A DNA stretch of 64,000 bases, from contig JACCIC010000371.1 of NCBI GenBank assembly GCA_018907035.1, positions 1 through 64,000 of the forward strand, in the 5' to 3' direction. Of this stretch, positions 36,459-45,793 are shown in pieces. The notes beneath the pieces were generated by a model that saw only the letters and a program-made list of their open reading frames with translations, had not been told where the DNA came from and made no database searches. The position numbers and the translations under genes are program-made. How positions within the stretch are numbered: the stretch's first letter is position 1; each line of letters opens with the position of its first letter. This DNA is from Sycobia sp. Sy_11. Taxonomy: Eukaryota > Arthropoda > Insecta > Hymenoptera > Epichrysomallidae.

Positions 36459-36586
36459 GTATAAGTAAACTCACCTCGTTCGGCTCGGACAGCTCGAAGA
36501 GGTCCAGCCTGTTGGCGTTCCATTGTTGAATGACGCCGCGCAGGGCCTCGCGCTCGGCCTTCTTGCTCGCCGCTTCCGCAGCCATC
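14230..36586 (-). CDS. cno: canoe/afadin, partial gene: N-terminal five coding exons
   Basis: Five minus-strand exons (36586-36475, 32273-32081, 26447-26166, 19322-19039, 14329-14230) join in frame through GT-AG introns to give 323 residues. The order of motifs matches afadin/canoe: QQWNANRLDLF near the start, DLEFHGVMRFYFQD, TKCIRVASDATT and EKFRPDMRMLS in RA1, EKPLLVQLNW, the linker RRKLSKREKKQ, PETSFTRSISNPE, and GGTLKIYGEAL, PYKTLLLS and ILDDDECPLAI in RA2. Known role of the family: a multidomain scaffold at adherens junctions that binds Rap1/Ras-GTP through its RA domains and couples nectin/Echinoid and cadherin complexes to F-actin. In flies it acts in mesoderm invagination, dorsal closure and eye development. 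The window holds only the GTPase-binding front end. FHA, DIL, PDZ and the actin-binding tail are expected beyond base 1. Identity is from remembered family sequence; no search was run. Confidence 0.96.
14820..14845. repeat. A homopolymer
   Basis: About 26 A, marking the edge of a CpG-rich patch that follows. Confidence 0.85.
14880..16260. other. CpG-rich patch inside canoe intron 4
   Basis: GC-rich with many CG dinucleotides and CGCG runs (for example 14950-14964 and 16110-16130). It ends near (CT)n and C-run tracts and is interrupted by a (TA)n at 15786-15819. Overlapping frames on both strands stay open through composition alone. It could be regulatory, but nothing in the sequence proves it. 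Confidence 0.5.
15786..15819. repeat. (TA)n array
   Basis: About 34 bases of TA inside otherwise GC-rich sequence. Confidence 0.9.
16529..16576. repeat. (CT)n array
   Basis: About 48 bases of CT with one A interruption near the left end. Confidence 0.95.
17969..18007. repeat. (TA)n array
   Basis: About 39 bases of TA. Confidence 0.95.
18348..18396. repeat. (TA)n array
   Basis: About 49 bases of TA. Confidence 0.95.
18726..18750 (+). repeat. G-rich run, G-quadruplex motif
   Basis: Four G runs (3, 5, 6 and 6 long) separated by A, C and TGT on the plus strand, so the canoe transcript is C-rich and the G-rich strand is the template. Confidence 0.7.
19039..19322 (-). CDS. cno: canoe coding exon 4: PETSFTR motif and start of RA domain 2 (residues 196-290)
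   Basis: The acceptor is catcccgcag|AACTGCCGG and the donor GTTCAG|gtgagt. The length is 284 bases, phase 1 to phase 0. After completing a split Glu codon it reads LPETSFTRSISNPEAVMRRR, then a basic helix-like region RQQKLERKLQQFRSK. RA2 begins with GGTLKIYGEALCKDVPYKTL and LLSIRDSAAQVVREMLAKYG, and the exon ends QQYCLVQ. This is nearly colinear with afadin (PETSFTRTISNPEVVMKRRR, GGTLRIYADSL, PYKTILLS, EKYGLEKE). The exon is markedly GC-rich at third positions. A (CA)-rich tract follows the donor about 30-60 bases into the intron. Confidence 0.97.
20280..20304. repeat. (CCCT)n array
   Basis: About six units of ccct, followed by a CGCG run at 20322-20335. Confidence 0.85.
22255..22288. repeat. 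(TA)n array
   Basis: About 34 bases of TA at the left edge of a CpG-rich patch. Confidence 0.9.
22290..22720. other. CpG-rich patch inside canoe intron 3
   Basis: About 430 bases of very high GC with dense CG dinucleotides, bounded by (TA)n at 22255 and 22808. A plus-strand frame stays open across it (22254-23003), but its product is low complexity and starts and ends in translated repeats. Confidence 0.55.
22808..22862. repeat. (TA)n array
   Basis: About 55 bases of TA. Confidence 0.95.
22903..22954. repeat. (GA)n array
   Basis: About 52 bases of GA with two interruptions (aaag, gaca). Confidence 0.9.
23598..23669. repeat. (TA)n with flanking CATA/GTAT units
   Basis: About 32 bases of TA followed by cacatacatacatacacac and then gtatatatgtatgtatat, so the flank itself can fold back on itself. 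Confidence 0.85.
23997..24021. repeat. perfect short inverted repeat
   Basis: ACTATCAGAA, a five-base spacer ATGAA, then TTCTGATAGT: ten of ten pairs match. Confidence 0.85.
25023..25059. repeat. (GAAA)n array
   Basis: About nine units of gaaa. Confidence 0.95.
26166..26447 (-). CDS. cno: canoe coding exon 3: end of RA1 and basic linker (residues 102-196)
   Basis: The acceptor is catcccgcag|AGGAGCGC and the donor TACACAG|gtaaat. The length is 282 bases, phase 1 to phase 1. The first two bases complete a Glu codon split with exon 2 (HENGE|ERKLGLEEKP). The exon finishes RA1 with EKPLLVQLNWHIDDREGRFL, then runs into a low-order linker and a highly charged block RRKLSKREKKQMKKQEKLSR, the counterpart of afadin's KRTLSKKEKKEKKKREK. 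The basic block is likely flexible; a role in membrane or nuclear targeting is only inference. It ends in GVAEKLYT, matching afadin's AAEVYKD just before PETSFTR. Confidence 0.96.
26954..27023. repeat. 42-base tandem duplication
   Basis: The segment beginning gagagaaatacaaagtttgt occurs at 26954 and again at 26996, with a further partial copy of caagtttgtatata between them. Confidence 0.85.
27207..27306. repeat. AT-rich minisatellite
   Basis: Four copies of CTAAATTAAGAATCT, one with a base change (AAGATTCT). The first two are adjacent, and the rest are separated by gaattcagat-like spacers that themselves repeat. Units contain GAATCT and AGATTC in opposite orientation, so the array can fold. 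Confidence 0.85.
28303..28341. repeat. (TC)n array
   Basis: About 39 bases of pure TC. Confidence 0.95.
30863..30892. repeat. (GA)n array
   Basis: About 30 bases of GA with one ATAG break. Confidence 0.9.
32081..32273 (-). CDS. cno: canoe coding exon 2: core of RA domain 1 (residues 38-101)
   Basis: The acceptor is tctgccgcag|GACCTCGAG and the donor GGAG|gtaagt. The length is 193 bases, phase 0 to phase 1. It encodes DLEFHGVMRFYFQDSGQK, then VATKCIRVASDATTQAVIET, then EKFRPDMRMLSVPEYALYEI. This is the ubiquitin-like beta-grasp fold of the first Ras-association domain, including the basic strand-2 region (KCIRV) that in this family contacts the switch I region of Rap1/Ras. Exon 1 joins as SEPNE|DLEFHG, the same junction sequence as in afadin (QPTE|DLEFHG). 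Third codon positions are strongly G/C, unlike the AT-rich flanking intron. Confidence 0.97.
33435..33475. repeat. (TA)n array
   Basis: About 41 bases of TA. Confidence 0.95.
34176..34218. repeat. (TA)n array
   Basis: About 43 bases of TA. Confidence 0.95.
35449..35495. repeat. (TA)n array
   Basis: About 47 bases of TA. Confidence 0.95.
36012..36036. repeat. (GA)n array
   Basis: About 25 bases of pure GA. It forms an inverted pair with the CT array about 210 bases to the right. Confidence 0.9.
36242..36293. repeat. (CT)n array
   Basis: An interrupted CT run in the intron 3' of coding exon 1, complementary to the GA runs at 36012 and 37088. Confidence 0.9.
36386..36455. repeat. (TA)n array just inside the intron after canoe coding exon 1
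   Basis: About 70 bases of nearly pure TA, ending 19 bases from the last exon base at 36475. It is self-complementary and placed opposite another (TA)n on the other side of the exon. Confidence 0.95.
36475..36586 (-). CDS. cno: canoe first coding exon (start codon, residues 1-37)
   Basis: The ATG is at 36585-36583. One untranslated base precedes it, then a good acceptor (pyrimidine-rich tract ending ctgtttgcag), so at least one 5' untranslated exon lies at higher coordinates. The exon encodes 37 residues beginning MAAEAASKKAERE and including VIQQWNANRLDLFELSEPNE, which corresponds to afadin's N-terminal stretch just before RA1. It ends in phase 0 at GAG|gtgagt. The start is chosen because length and content up to QQWNANRLDLF agree with fly and vertebrate orthologues. 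An upstream in-frame start in an unseen exon cannot be excluded. A frame-shifted ATG reading through 36610 is not the protein. (TA)n arrays lie 19 bases past the donor and about 58 bases before the acceptor. Confidence 0.95.
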
Positions 36587-36642
36587 CTGCAAACAGAGAA
36601 AGTGGGCCACGGGATTTGTAATTATATAATTGACAAAGGTAG

Positions 36643-36644
<2 letters not shown>

Positions 36645-36686
<42 letters not shown>
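36645..36686. repeat. (TA)n array before the acceptor of canoe coding exon 1
   Basis: About 42 bases of TA, 58 bases upstream (in transcript sense) of the exon's first base. Confidence 0.95.
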
Positions 36687-36689
<3 letters not shown>

Positions 36690-36916
36690 TATGTATATAT
36701 AATGTGTACGGATATGCAAATTGAAGAATTGTACGAGGGCGGGGTGGGGTGGGGCGAGGGACGGGGAGAAATAGCGGTGTGTCAGGCGCGCAAGAGTCAC
36801 TGCTCGTAATTGAGCGCATAGAGAAGAAAAAAAAAGACGCCGGTTAAAGCGGCCGTGACGAGGCGAGCCCAGCCCTCTCATACTCCGTGTTGCTTGCGAT
36901 GCGCAGCGCGTGTCTC

Positions 36917-36919
<3 letters not shown>

Positions 36920-36983
<64 letters not shown>
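36920..36983. repeat. (TC)n array upstream of canoe coding exon 1
   Basis: About 64 bases of uninterrupted TC on the plus strand, one of the longest pure GA/TC arrays in the window. It lies about 105 bases from a (GA)n array of opposite polarity. Confidence 0.95.
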
Positions 36984-36985
<2 letters not shown>

Positions 36986-37083
36986 TGCTGTCGCGCTGTA
37001 CCCGGTAGAAGTTTAAGTGCCGGGAGACACTGCAGAAGGGCGCGTCGCTGCTCCGAGAGCAAAGAACCATCACTGGAGAATGG

Positions 37084-37087
<4 letters not shown>

Positions 37088-37127
<40 letters not shown>
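37088..37127. repeat. (GA)n array
   Basis: A plus-strand GA run with one C interruption. It is complementary to the (TC)n arrays at 36920-36983 and 36242-36293. Confidence 0.95.
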
Positions 37128-40100
37128 AATAGTGAGAAGGAGAGCAAGAAACGGATTGCCTCTCTAATTAATTTGACACGAGCGCGCGACTCTTCGCCGT
37201 ATACGTCTCAGGACAACGCTATACGTAATTCTGACGTCTTCGCCTCCTGCAGCGCTTGTACATACAGAGCGTGTCGATGTCAGAGCTTTTTAAGGGCGTA
37301 ATGGGAGAGCTTGCAGCCTGTGGGCTGCATCGTTTTGAATTAAGCTCGAATTAATCGTTACGCGCGCCGGTTGAGTGTGGATGGATTTTCGATTTTTTTT
37401 CTCTTTTTTCTTCTTGGAATTTCATTCCTTTTCCATTTGCTAGATTTACAACTGAAAATAGAAGAGTTGCACGCCAAGGCATTGGGCACATCATTATCAA
37501 TATGAATTTATTATTATTATTATATGTTTATCCGATTGTCGTGCACGCGTCTAAGCTAGAGCGAATTCATTGGATAGACATTTCAAGGAAAAAATATTTG
37601 CTTATGGTTTATAGAATAGAAATCGCTCCATATGGAGAGACAATATAGTCTCGCGTCTCTGCTGTACATATATATATATAATTTGATACGTTTATTGCAG
37701 ATGAATTACTGTTACCTTCCAGAAAAATATATTAAGTAAGTGAAAAATACCTCACCCCCCCCCCAAATGAAGAAAAGATGGATTTTTGTCTATTTTTATG
37801 CGCGAATTTAGTGAAATCATCACCCCAAAGAATACCGCCATTTTCGTTCGAAGTATACGTATATTTTATCTATAAAGTTAATTTTCTAAAAATATATCAA
37901 TCTACACCTTTCTCGTCGAGTCTGCCCGTTTCACGACGATAAACCATTTTCAATTTGCCGGTGTTGAGTGATACTCACATTTTACGGGAATATTTACGAT
38001 TCACAACACGATCTATATAGATATAAGGCGTAAGATGATTTTTAAAAATAAGTAACGTTTCCTGTCGTCAGACATCGTTTCTGGTACAAAATTAAAAAAG
38101 GGCTCAACTCCCCATTCAATCTGTATACGCTTATTATCTCAAGTGTAGTCATCGCCGCATGAAAATGAATAAAAGTCCATTTTTTTTTTTTTTTTTTTTT
38201 TGTTTTAGGTTAGAGGTATACACTTTTTTATATGTGCGAAAACAATGTGTTTCTGGCTAAGATCAACGAATGGTTCGATAATCAAATATTATAAAACACG
38301 GCTGTTAATAAGCGTTGCAAACGTCATTTTAATAATAGAAACGTAGAAAATTCCTTCGATTCCTGCATTATTATTGTTATTCTTGGTATTTTCATTTGTC
38401 CCGGCATAAATCATGCAAGACAAGCGCATCGAACGATGCCGCTCATACTTTATCTTATAATTTACAAAGTGAATACAAATTTATGCCGCTCAGTTCTCCG
38501 TTTGTGTATATATTTTTTTTCTCCCTCCCCCCCCCCTAACTCCCCCCACGGTCTAGCGCAACGCGGCCGCATCGTCGCGCCGTTCGCATTGTAATTCGAC
38601 TTGAAACGTGACGCGCAAGTACGTGTCAACCATAACCGAGAGTGTGCCCGACGACGAACATGCGCACGGACGCGTACACACGCATAATTCGCTTGTAAAT
38701 CCCTGTGTATCGCGCTTTATCAGTTTTCACGCTCGTAGCATAAAAAAAAAAAATGAAGAAAAGAAAAATCTCTCCCCCCTGACGCATAGCCGTCGCAACT
38801 TTCGCGTACAACACTATATAGCAACACGTGCATTAATCGCCGGACGGTCGAAGGCTGCGGGTGAAAATTACGCGAGTTGCCTTTACGATTTGTTAAAGCG
38901 ACGATGGTTATTTCGTTAGATTCGGCCGCGGCTCTCGTCGATTTCGTACTTTATCCCATCATAATTTTGCCACGCGCTCCACCCCGCCCCCCCCCTAAAT
39001 TTTTTGCAAATGCACGATTCCGCGGGTGATGGTTCGCGTGAAAAATCGTTAAATTAATTTGCGTAAAGCATTGGGAGCGCGGAAGAATTTGGTTCGAATT
39101 TACACATCGATAAACGTAGCTTTTGGGATTAAAATGACAGAGACTTCGAATTCAAAAGAATCGTACGTAATATCTTTTAAAATCTTTAAAATTTATTGTC
39201 ATTTTAGAACACATTTTTTTTTAGTTTTTGGTTAATCACTGTGCAGATAATTTAATCCTTCCATTAGAAGGATTGATCGATTGTTTCATTAGAATCCTGA
39301 TAATTTATCAATGACAATTCAGTAATTTTTACCCAGAGGAATAATACGATTGTGTTTAATTAACGATAATTTTTACCAAATAATTCTTTCAGTATACAGA
39401 TAGAAACGAATGTATTCTTATTTCTTGGAAATTCAATGTTTAACGTTTTAATGTAAACGAAAGGGGAGGTAATTACGTATACGAAGACAAATTTTCTGGT
39501 AAAAATGACAATACCGTCCAGTACTTTGATCAAAAGAATGTAAAAATCCAAAAAATAATTAGAGTTTGTAATTAGTTTTACTAAATTAATAGTAAATTGT
39601 AAATTTTTCGCTTAGAGAATCTTTCTAAAAAATCTGATAATTTTTTTAATTTTAGATTTTAAGTTTAAAAAATTAAATAAATTTTAAGACAATATTGTAA
39701 TTTTGATTGCCAAATTGTTCATAATTTATATTATAGGTTCACAAGAATTGTTAGATTATGTCAGTTGTCACATATTTTTCGATAAAAAAGTATACAAATT
39801 ATTGTACTATTCCAACGTTAAGATATTATGAAAACAATTCTATAGGTTTGTCAGCAGATTGTCGCATCATTCGTCAGATCTAAAATTTATTAAACGACGC
39901 AATGTTTATGTGCACAGTATATCAATTTCGTTTATAAAACGATTGTAGTAGAGAAGTTGATCCGTTCTTAATCGAGCACGCATAAAATTTTCCCTATACT
40001 ACTATGTTTATCGAGAATTACTAATGAAACGAAACATTTAATTTCCGACTACTGCTGTCTAATATCCGTGCTAAGATCGACATTTTTGTAAATTTTTGTA

Positions 40101-40575
40101 AATAAAAAAAAAAAAAAAAAAAAAAATTAATATCTGCACTTTAAGCTAACGTCTTCCATATTATACACTTCATAGATTTAGGGTGATGAATAAATATTAC
40201 GATGTTTCTCCGATTCGTTTTTCTCTCTCTCTCTCCTTTAAATGACGTTTTCAATTTGTAAGCCATTACTCGTTCGTATGATATTAACGATCGAATAAAG
40301 GACGTATTAAAACAAAAAACAAAAAAAAAAGAAAAACAGAAGAAGAGAAGAGACCCCCCCCCCTGCCCAGAGCAAATAATCGTTAACGTTACAATTTACC
40401 TTACAACGGCTTTGTAGAAAGGGAAATAATGAGAACCAATCGCCATTGAAATGTAAAGCAGCTCCCCCGCCCCTCCTGCCGACCTCGAAATGAGCTTCCG
40501 AGCAATTTCCCGCCCGCGCGGCGCGATAGATTCGTATTGCGGCGCTGCACCCGCGGATCGGGCGGGTCGAACGGG

Positions 40576-40577
<2 letters not shown>

Positions 40578-40622
<45 letters not shown>
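40578..40622. repeat. (TA)n array
   Basis: About 45 bases of TA in a GC-rich context. Confidence 0.95.
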
Positions 40623-40624
<2 letters not shown>

Positions 40625-40844
40625 TGCACGGTGCATCAGCATCAGCGCGCCGCGGGAAGACAGCGGAGTGCCGTAAACGAGCTAAAAATCCCTCTCCTGC
40701 CCTCTTTTATCGTTGGCTCGCGCGTTCGCCTCCCCCTCCCCCTCCCGCCACGCGGAATTAACTTTTAAATTACAACGAGGACGAGGAGAGTGCTGCGCCA
40801 GCTCGTGCTCGCCGTGGAACACGAATTACGGATGTATCTGTGCA

Positions 40845-40889
40845 CGCGCGCGCGCGCGCATGTGTGTGGGTGTGTGTGTGTGTGTGTGT
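40845..40889. repeat. (CG)n followed by (GT)n
   Basis: A CGCGCG run passes into about 28 bases of GT. Alternating purine-pyrimidine throughout could adopt Z-DNA. Confidence 0.8.
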
Positions 40890-43075
40890 AGACGAAGACG
40901 AAAAAGGAGGAGAATTAAACCTCAAAGCGAGCCTTCACATCCCCCATCCGGGCCTCCGACTAATTGAATTAACGAAAAATCGTTAAGCCCTCTGATTTGC
41001 TTTGCTTTCCTTTGCTTTGGCGACGGCGGGACAGAGGAGAAGGCTTGCAGTGGGGCGGAGGTGGGGGGGGGGGTATTATCATTCGATCCACTGCACTGGA
41101 TCCGTCGTCGACTTGCCGAGATTGTTCGTCCGTGTCGACCGAGGCGATATTGATGATTTACGTCCGCTCGAATTTGGGAAAGTCAGCCTTACGGCGTCCT
41201 TTGCGCGAAGTACAAAGAAATATCCGCGAAAACTTCGGCTCGATTCTGTTCAGGTTCGCATCTGTCGTTCGCGCGCGTGTACGGAGCTTCCCGAATTACC
41301 CGAGGACGTCAGGCTGGAGTCGCATCAGATATTCTTGCATCATTTAGAATTTGCTTATATTTAGAATTAGGGCATCCAATTCTGGATATATATATATATG
41401 CCGTCTCTACGTAAATCGATAAAATCGAGACTCTGGTGGTAACTCCAAGATTGTATCGGATTCTGATTGGAACTCCACAACGCCATACGGATTTGGCGTT
41501 GCTTTCATTTCTGCCATTTTCGGCTATGAATCTCACAGGGTTTCCGCGTCGAATTTCAATTCTAGTTCAAGTCCTTGCCAGAGGCTTTAATCGGAATCTC
41601 ATTCAAATTTCCTCCCAAATTTCAACACGGGCATGAGCGGGGTGGTGGGGGGGTAGAACTAAAAGGGACACCTTCGAATGAAGCCAGTCGAATTTCCGCT
41701 AGATTGTTCGGTCACTTACGATTTTTACTGTCGAATACATATTTTTTTATAATGAATATAAACAACCGCTGAATATCACAAATTTTAACAGCACGAATAA
41801 CATGATATCGATTCTTCGAATCTTTTGGGAGATGCAATTATTTATGTCGCCTATTATTGATATATCCGCGAAAATCTTGAGCTTAAAACGCGCGTATGTT
41901 TAAAGTGTCTGTATTATACGTAAAATGCAAGTTTCATTAAAATTACGAAGAGTTCGTGAATATTTTAAGTAAATCTAATAATTTATCTAATTCATTCGAT
42001 AACAACGAAAAATCGCGAATACGCCTAATTTCATCAGCGCTTCCTTTTTTACCAATCAGTAGCGCCTACTTCCGAAGCCATTACGTCAATCGATAATTAT
42101 TCAATGGGTGACAATAGTTGACGATGCACTAGTTCTATTTTTAAAAGCCATTTACGAATTATCTAACTTTAAAAGAGGAAAGGAGTTGCCTTTCCCCATT
42201 ATTAATCGCTACACGATAGTATGGAAATTAAGATTCCCACTAAAGTGGCAATATTGTAACAATCGGTAAAATTCCTCAAGTTACAAAAGTAATTATCGAA
42301 ATTAAAAGGAAAAAAATATGACCAATCTGCAAACTCAACATGCACAATCGTATATTCGTTGAGCATAATTCAATGACCCACAGCGTGGCAATGAGACAAT
42401 GCATATCTAATTGGTACGATATCGATTAGATAACGAAGATTCATTATGGCGGCTAGACCAATAGATGGTAGCAGAAAACATAAAGATTGGAGACGGAAGA
42501 ATTTTCTATTATTATCCAATTATCTCCTCTTGGAGGATAATTAAGAAATCCAATAAATAGGTTTGAGTCTATCTAAATGTATTCAATAAGATCATGGAAT
42601 TCCAGTAGCCTATTTAAATAGTATAAGATGTATTTAGTGAAATGATGGTCAATATTATATTCCCGTACTGTGTTGTCAAGGGACGAAGATAAAGAAAGCA
42701 TCATACCGATGTAGACACTAGGGGGGAAAAATGAGAAAAGATTCGAGAAAAAATGACAATTGTCTGCGATATAAGATTAATGTGGATGATATATCTCGAG
42801 CTCAAAGCCCGACGAACCTTTAGAAATGTGACGATCGCAGTTAATTACGAACAGTAGCTTTGTCAATATACCGCGAAAGAGAGGCCTATTAAGACGCGCA
42901 CCGACACAAGCGATATAAGAAATATGATTTTCATCGGCAATATTTCAACTGACGAGTAGATCGATAAACACGCAAAATCACGTGCCAGTCCACATCGGCA
43001 ATTATTCACTGATTCTCAGAGCGATTGGCTTCCTTATTGCGCTCTATTTCAATCGGTGATTGATATCATTGGCCG

Positions 43076-43078
<3 letters not shown>

Positions 43079-43129
<51 letters not shown>
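43079..43129. repeat. (TA)n array
   Basis: About 51 bases of TA, 91 bases from a second array of similar length. Confidence 0.95.
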
Positions 43130-43132
<3 letters not shown>

Positions 43133-43219
43133 CGCCGGACACATTTCCCGATTCATTTTTAGAGCGCGGTTATGGCGGAGAGAAAGAGAAGAATATAGAA
43201 AGCGACTTCGCCCGCGGGC

Positions 43220-43220
<1 letters not shown>

Positions 43221-43268
<48 letters not shown>
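43221..43268. repeat. (TA)n array
   Basis: About 48 bases of TA, the second of the close pair. Confidence 0.95.
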
Positions 43269-43272
<4 letters not shown>

Positions 43273-43517
43273 CACACGCCAGCGATCGCCCTGATCCTCG
43301 GCCTTCTCATTAGCACACAATGCCGTGAAAGGTGGTGAGAGCGGCATCGGTGTACGGTCAAGGAGAAGGGGGAGCGGGGGGGGGATCAAAAGTCGGGCAC
43401 GGCCCGCGACACGCGTCATACTTCGCGATAATAAAATACGATTCGCGCGTGGCTCGCTTATATGCAGCACATCCCTTTACGTCGCACACTGCCATCGGCT
43501 CGGGCTGCGCGAACCTG

Positions 43518-43518
<1 letters not shown>

Positions 43519-43558
<40 letters not shown>
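43519..43558. repeat. (CA)n array
   Basis: About 40 bases of CA, the longest pure CA run in the window. Confidence 0.95.
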
Positions 43559-43560
<2 letters not shown>

Positions 43561-43930
43561 TAACAGAACGCGCGATCCGCTGGTTCCTGTACAACGCAAC
43601 TGTAACGGTATAATAACGCGCGGGATACACACGCGTCGTCGTCCGTCTTGCGCGATGAGGCGGGCGCGGGCGCGAATGTAGAAAGAAGCAGGAAGATAAA
43701 ATAAAATGAAAATAAATAAAAAAAAAAAAAAAAAAGCGAGAAAGAGTTCGGTTCAGACGCTCTCTTCTTCCCTCGTCAGTGGCGGCGAATTGAAATTACG
43801 CACGTTCGACTATATTTATATATGTATATACGTGTATAGATAAGTGTTTTATGCCTATACCATCGAGTTTCGATGGGCGACCACTGAGGCGGGAAAAGGG
43901 AAAAAAAAAGATGAGGCGAGTGAGAGGGAG

Positions 43931-43935
<5 letters not shown>

Positions 43936-43968
<33 letters not shown>
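43936..43968. repeat. (GA)n array
   Basis: About 33 bases of GA, opposite in polarity to the CT array at 44094. Confidence 0.95.
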
Positions 43969-43972
<4 letters not shown>

Positions 43973-44092
43973 TACACAGAGACGGATCAGAAAGAGAGTA
44001 AAACGGAGAGGGAGAGGAAATTGAAGCACACTGACGGGCTAACGTTATATTCGATTTGCCCGATAGATTGGCACGTGATAGCTGGATTGCTC

Positions 44093-44093
<1 letters not shown>

Positions 44094-44129
<36 letters not shown>
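44094..44129. repeat. (CT)n array
   Basis: About 36 bases of CT, complementary to the GA array 125 bases to its left. Confidence 0.95.
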
Positions 44130-44132
<3 letters not shown>

Positions 44133-44782
44133 CCGCTCCGTCGTCGATATACACACAGATATATATAAAAGCGAATGTTCTTTCGTGGTTTCTGAAGTCC
44201 TTTCGCCCAATAGAAAATTCATGGGATTTGCTCTTTCCTCCCTCTTCGCTCTCTTCTTCTCCCATACGTCATATACTCTACACTCTACGTTTTTCTTCTT
44301 CAACTTCCTCTTGTATTTATTTTTTTTTTTTGTTCTTTTTTTTTACTCCCGTAAAAAGGGTTTGACTAATGTTACCGTTACACGCTGGACTTTTTCGCGA
44401 ACGAGGCCGTGACGAGCGACTTGACAGACCGAGTTGTGTTATTTCGTGTCTCATTTTATTTATTTATCTTTGTTTTTTTTTCTTTTGCTTTTGTCTCTTT
44501 TTCTTTTTTCTGTTTTTTTTTTTTTTTAATATCGCTGGTAGGAGACACGCGAACCTGGAAAGAGCGAGTGAGATTATTAGCCAGGCATATAATGCGAAGA
44601 CTTTATACTTTATAGGGAGAGAGGAAGACGCATGGGGACAGTCGTGCCGCGCGGCCAAGTCCCGCTAAATCATTTTTAACGCGCGTCGAGACTCGCGCGA
44701 GCGCAATATGTGCACGTAACACGTTATACGGTAGGCCCGTCGTTTGCCGCGTCGTCGTCCGTCGTTCCCGGCAATCCGCCCG

Positions 44783-44784
<2 letters not shown>

Positions 44785-44827
<43 letters not shown>
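44785..44827. repeat. (CT)n array
   Basis: About 43 bases of CT. Confidence 0.95.
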
Positions 44828-44829
<2 letters not shown>

Positions 44830-44991
44830 CACTCGGTTTATAAGGAAAATTTCATATCCTGACCCGCTCCCGACGTCTAAATATAATTTAGAACGTGGAA
44901 GATATTGTCGCGAATGAAGGACAAAAGAAAAAAGAGAGAAAAGAAAAAGATATATCGATGTTTCTTCCGATCGGTGATTTTTTTTTCATCT

Positions 44992-45024
44992 TCATCTTCC
45001 TCTTCTTCTTCTTCTTCTTCTTCT
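44992..45024. repeat. (TTC)n array
   Basis: About 24 bases of pure ttc preceded by degenerate units. Confidence 0.9.
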
Positions 45025-45747
45025 GAGCTCGGGCATCTTAATATAGAGCGTCGTTAAGTAGGAATGAAGACGAAAACTTGTGGCGGACTGTAAATAATGA
45101 AGCGAGCGCCGCAAAAATAATCGAGTGTTTCAGGTTCAAAATTTTCTCTCTTCCGAATTCTTTGATAAGCTATATATAGGTCAGTAAATATAGGAGACTT
45201 TTAGCCGTGGGGTGGTAGAGAAAATAATTTTTCTTTTTTTCTTTTTGCTTACGCATCAGGCTATGAATCGAAAAATTTTTCTTAAAACCACTTTGCTTTA
45301 AATAATAAGCAAAATCGATGTAGTGTTTCAAATTTATGTATAATAAATACAATTTAATCATAAAATATTATGTGTGGTGCCGTCTTTTATAAATACCGCG
45401 ATTTTCAAAAAAAAAAAAAAAAAAAATTTTTAAATATCTTCCATTCGAGCAAAACCAAAGATATTTCTTTAAAATTAAATGCTCCATTTGTTTGCTCATA
45501 TAAAATTACTAGCATCGATGACGAAGAATAGCAAAACTAGCTTTTCACGCATCATACATCAGGTATAGACAGCAAAAGAATTCAGTATCGATAGATTTTT
45601 TATTTTTTATTTTTTATTTCGAGCCAAAAAAAAGATCTAGTTATATGAATGATAAAGACAAACGTTTTCCATTCACCAAGGGAATTATATCAATGAATTG
45701 ACGATAATCTCGCCATAATCGATGTGCGAATGTAAAGCAAAACCACT

Positions 45748-45751
<4 letters not shown>

Positions 45752-45790
<39 letters not shown>
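45752..45790. repeat. (GA)n array
   Basis: About 39 bases of pure GA. Confidence 0.95.

Positions 45791-45793
<3 letters not shown>

Larger units (their letters stand above)
32274..36474 (-). other. cno: canoe intron 1 of the coding region
   Basis: A 4.2 kb interval between the first two coding exons. It contains GC-rich DNA at 32500-33320, (TA)n arrays at 33435, 34176, 35449 and 36386, and GA/TC tracts near 36.0-36.3 kb. A donor-like CAG|gtaagc at about 34986 follows a short open frame, but its phase would not fit coding exon 2. Confidence 0.85.
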
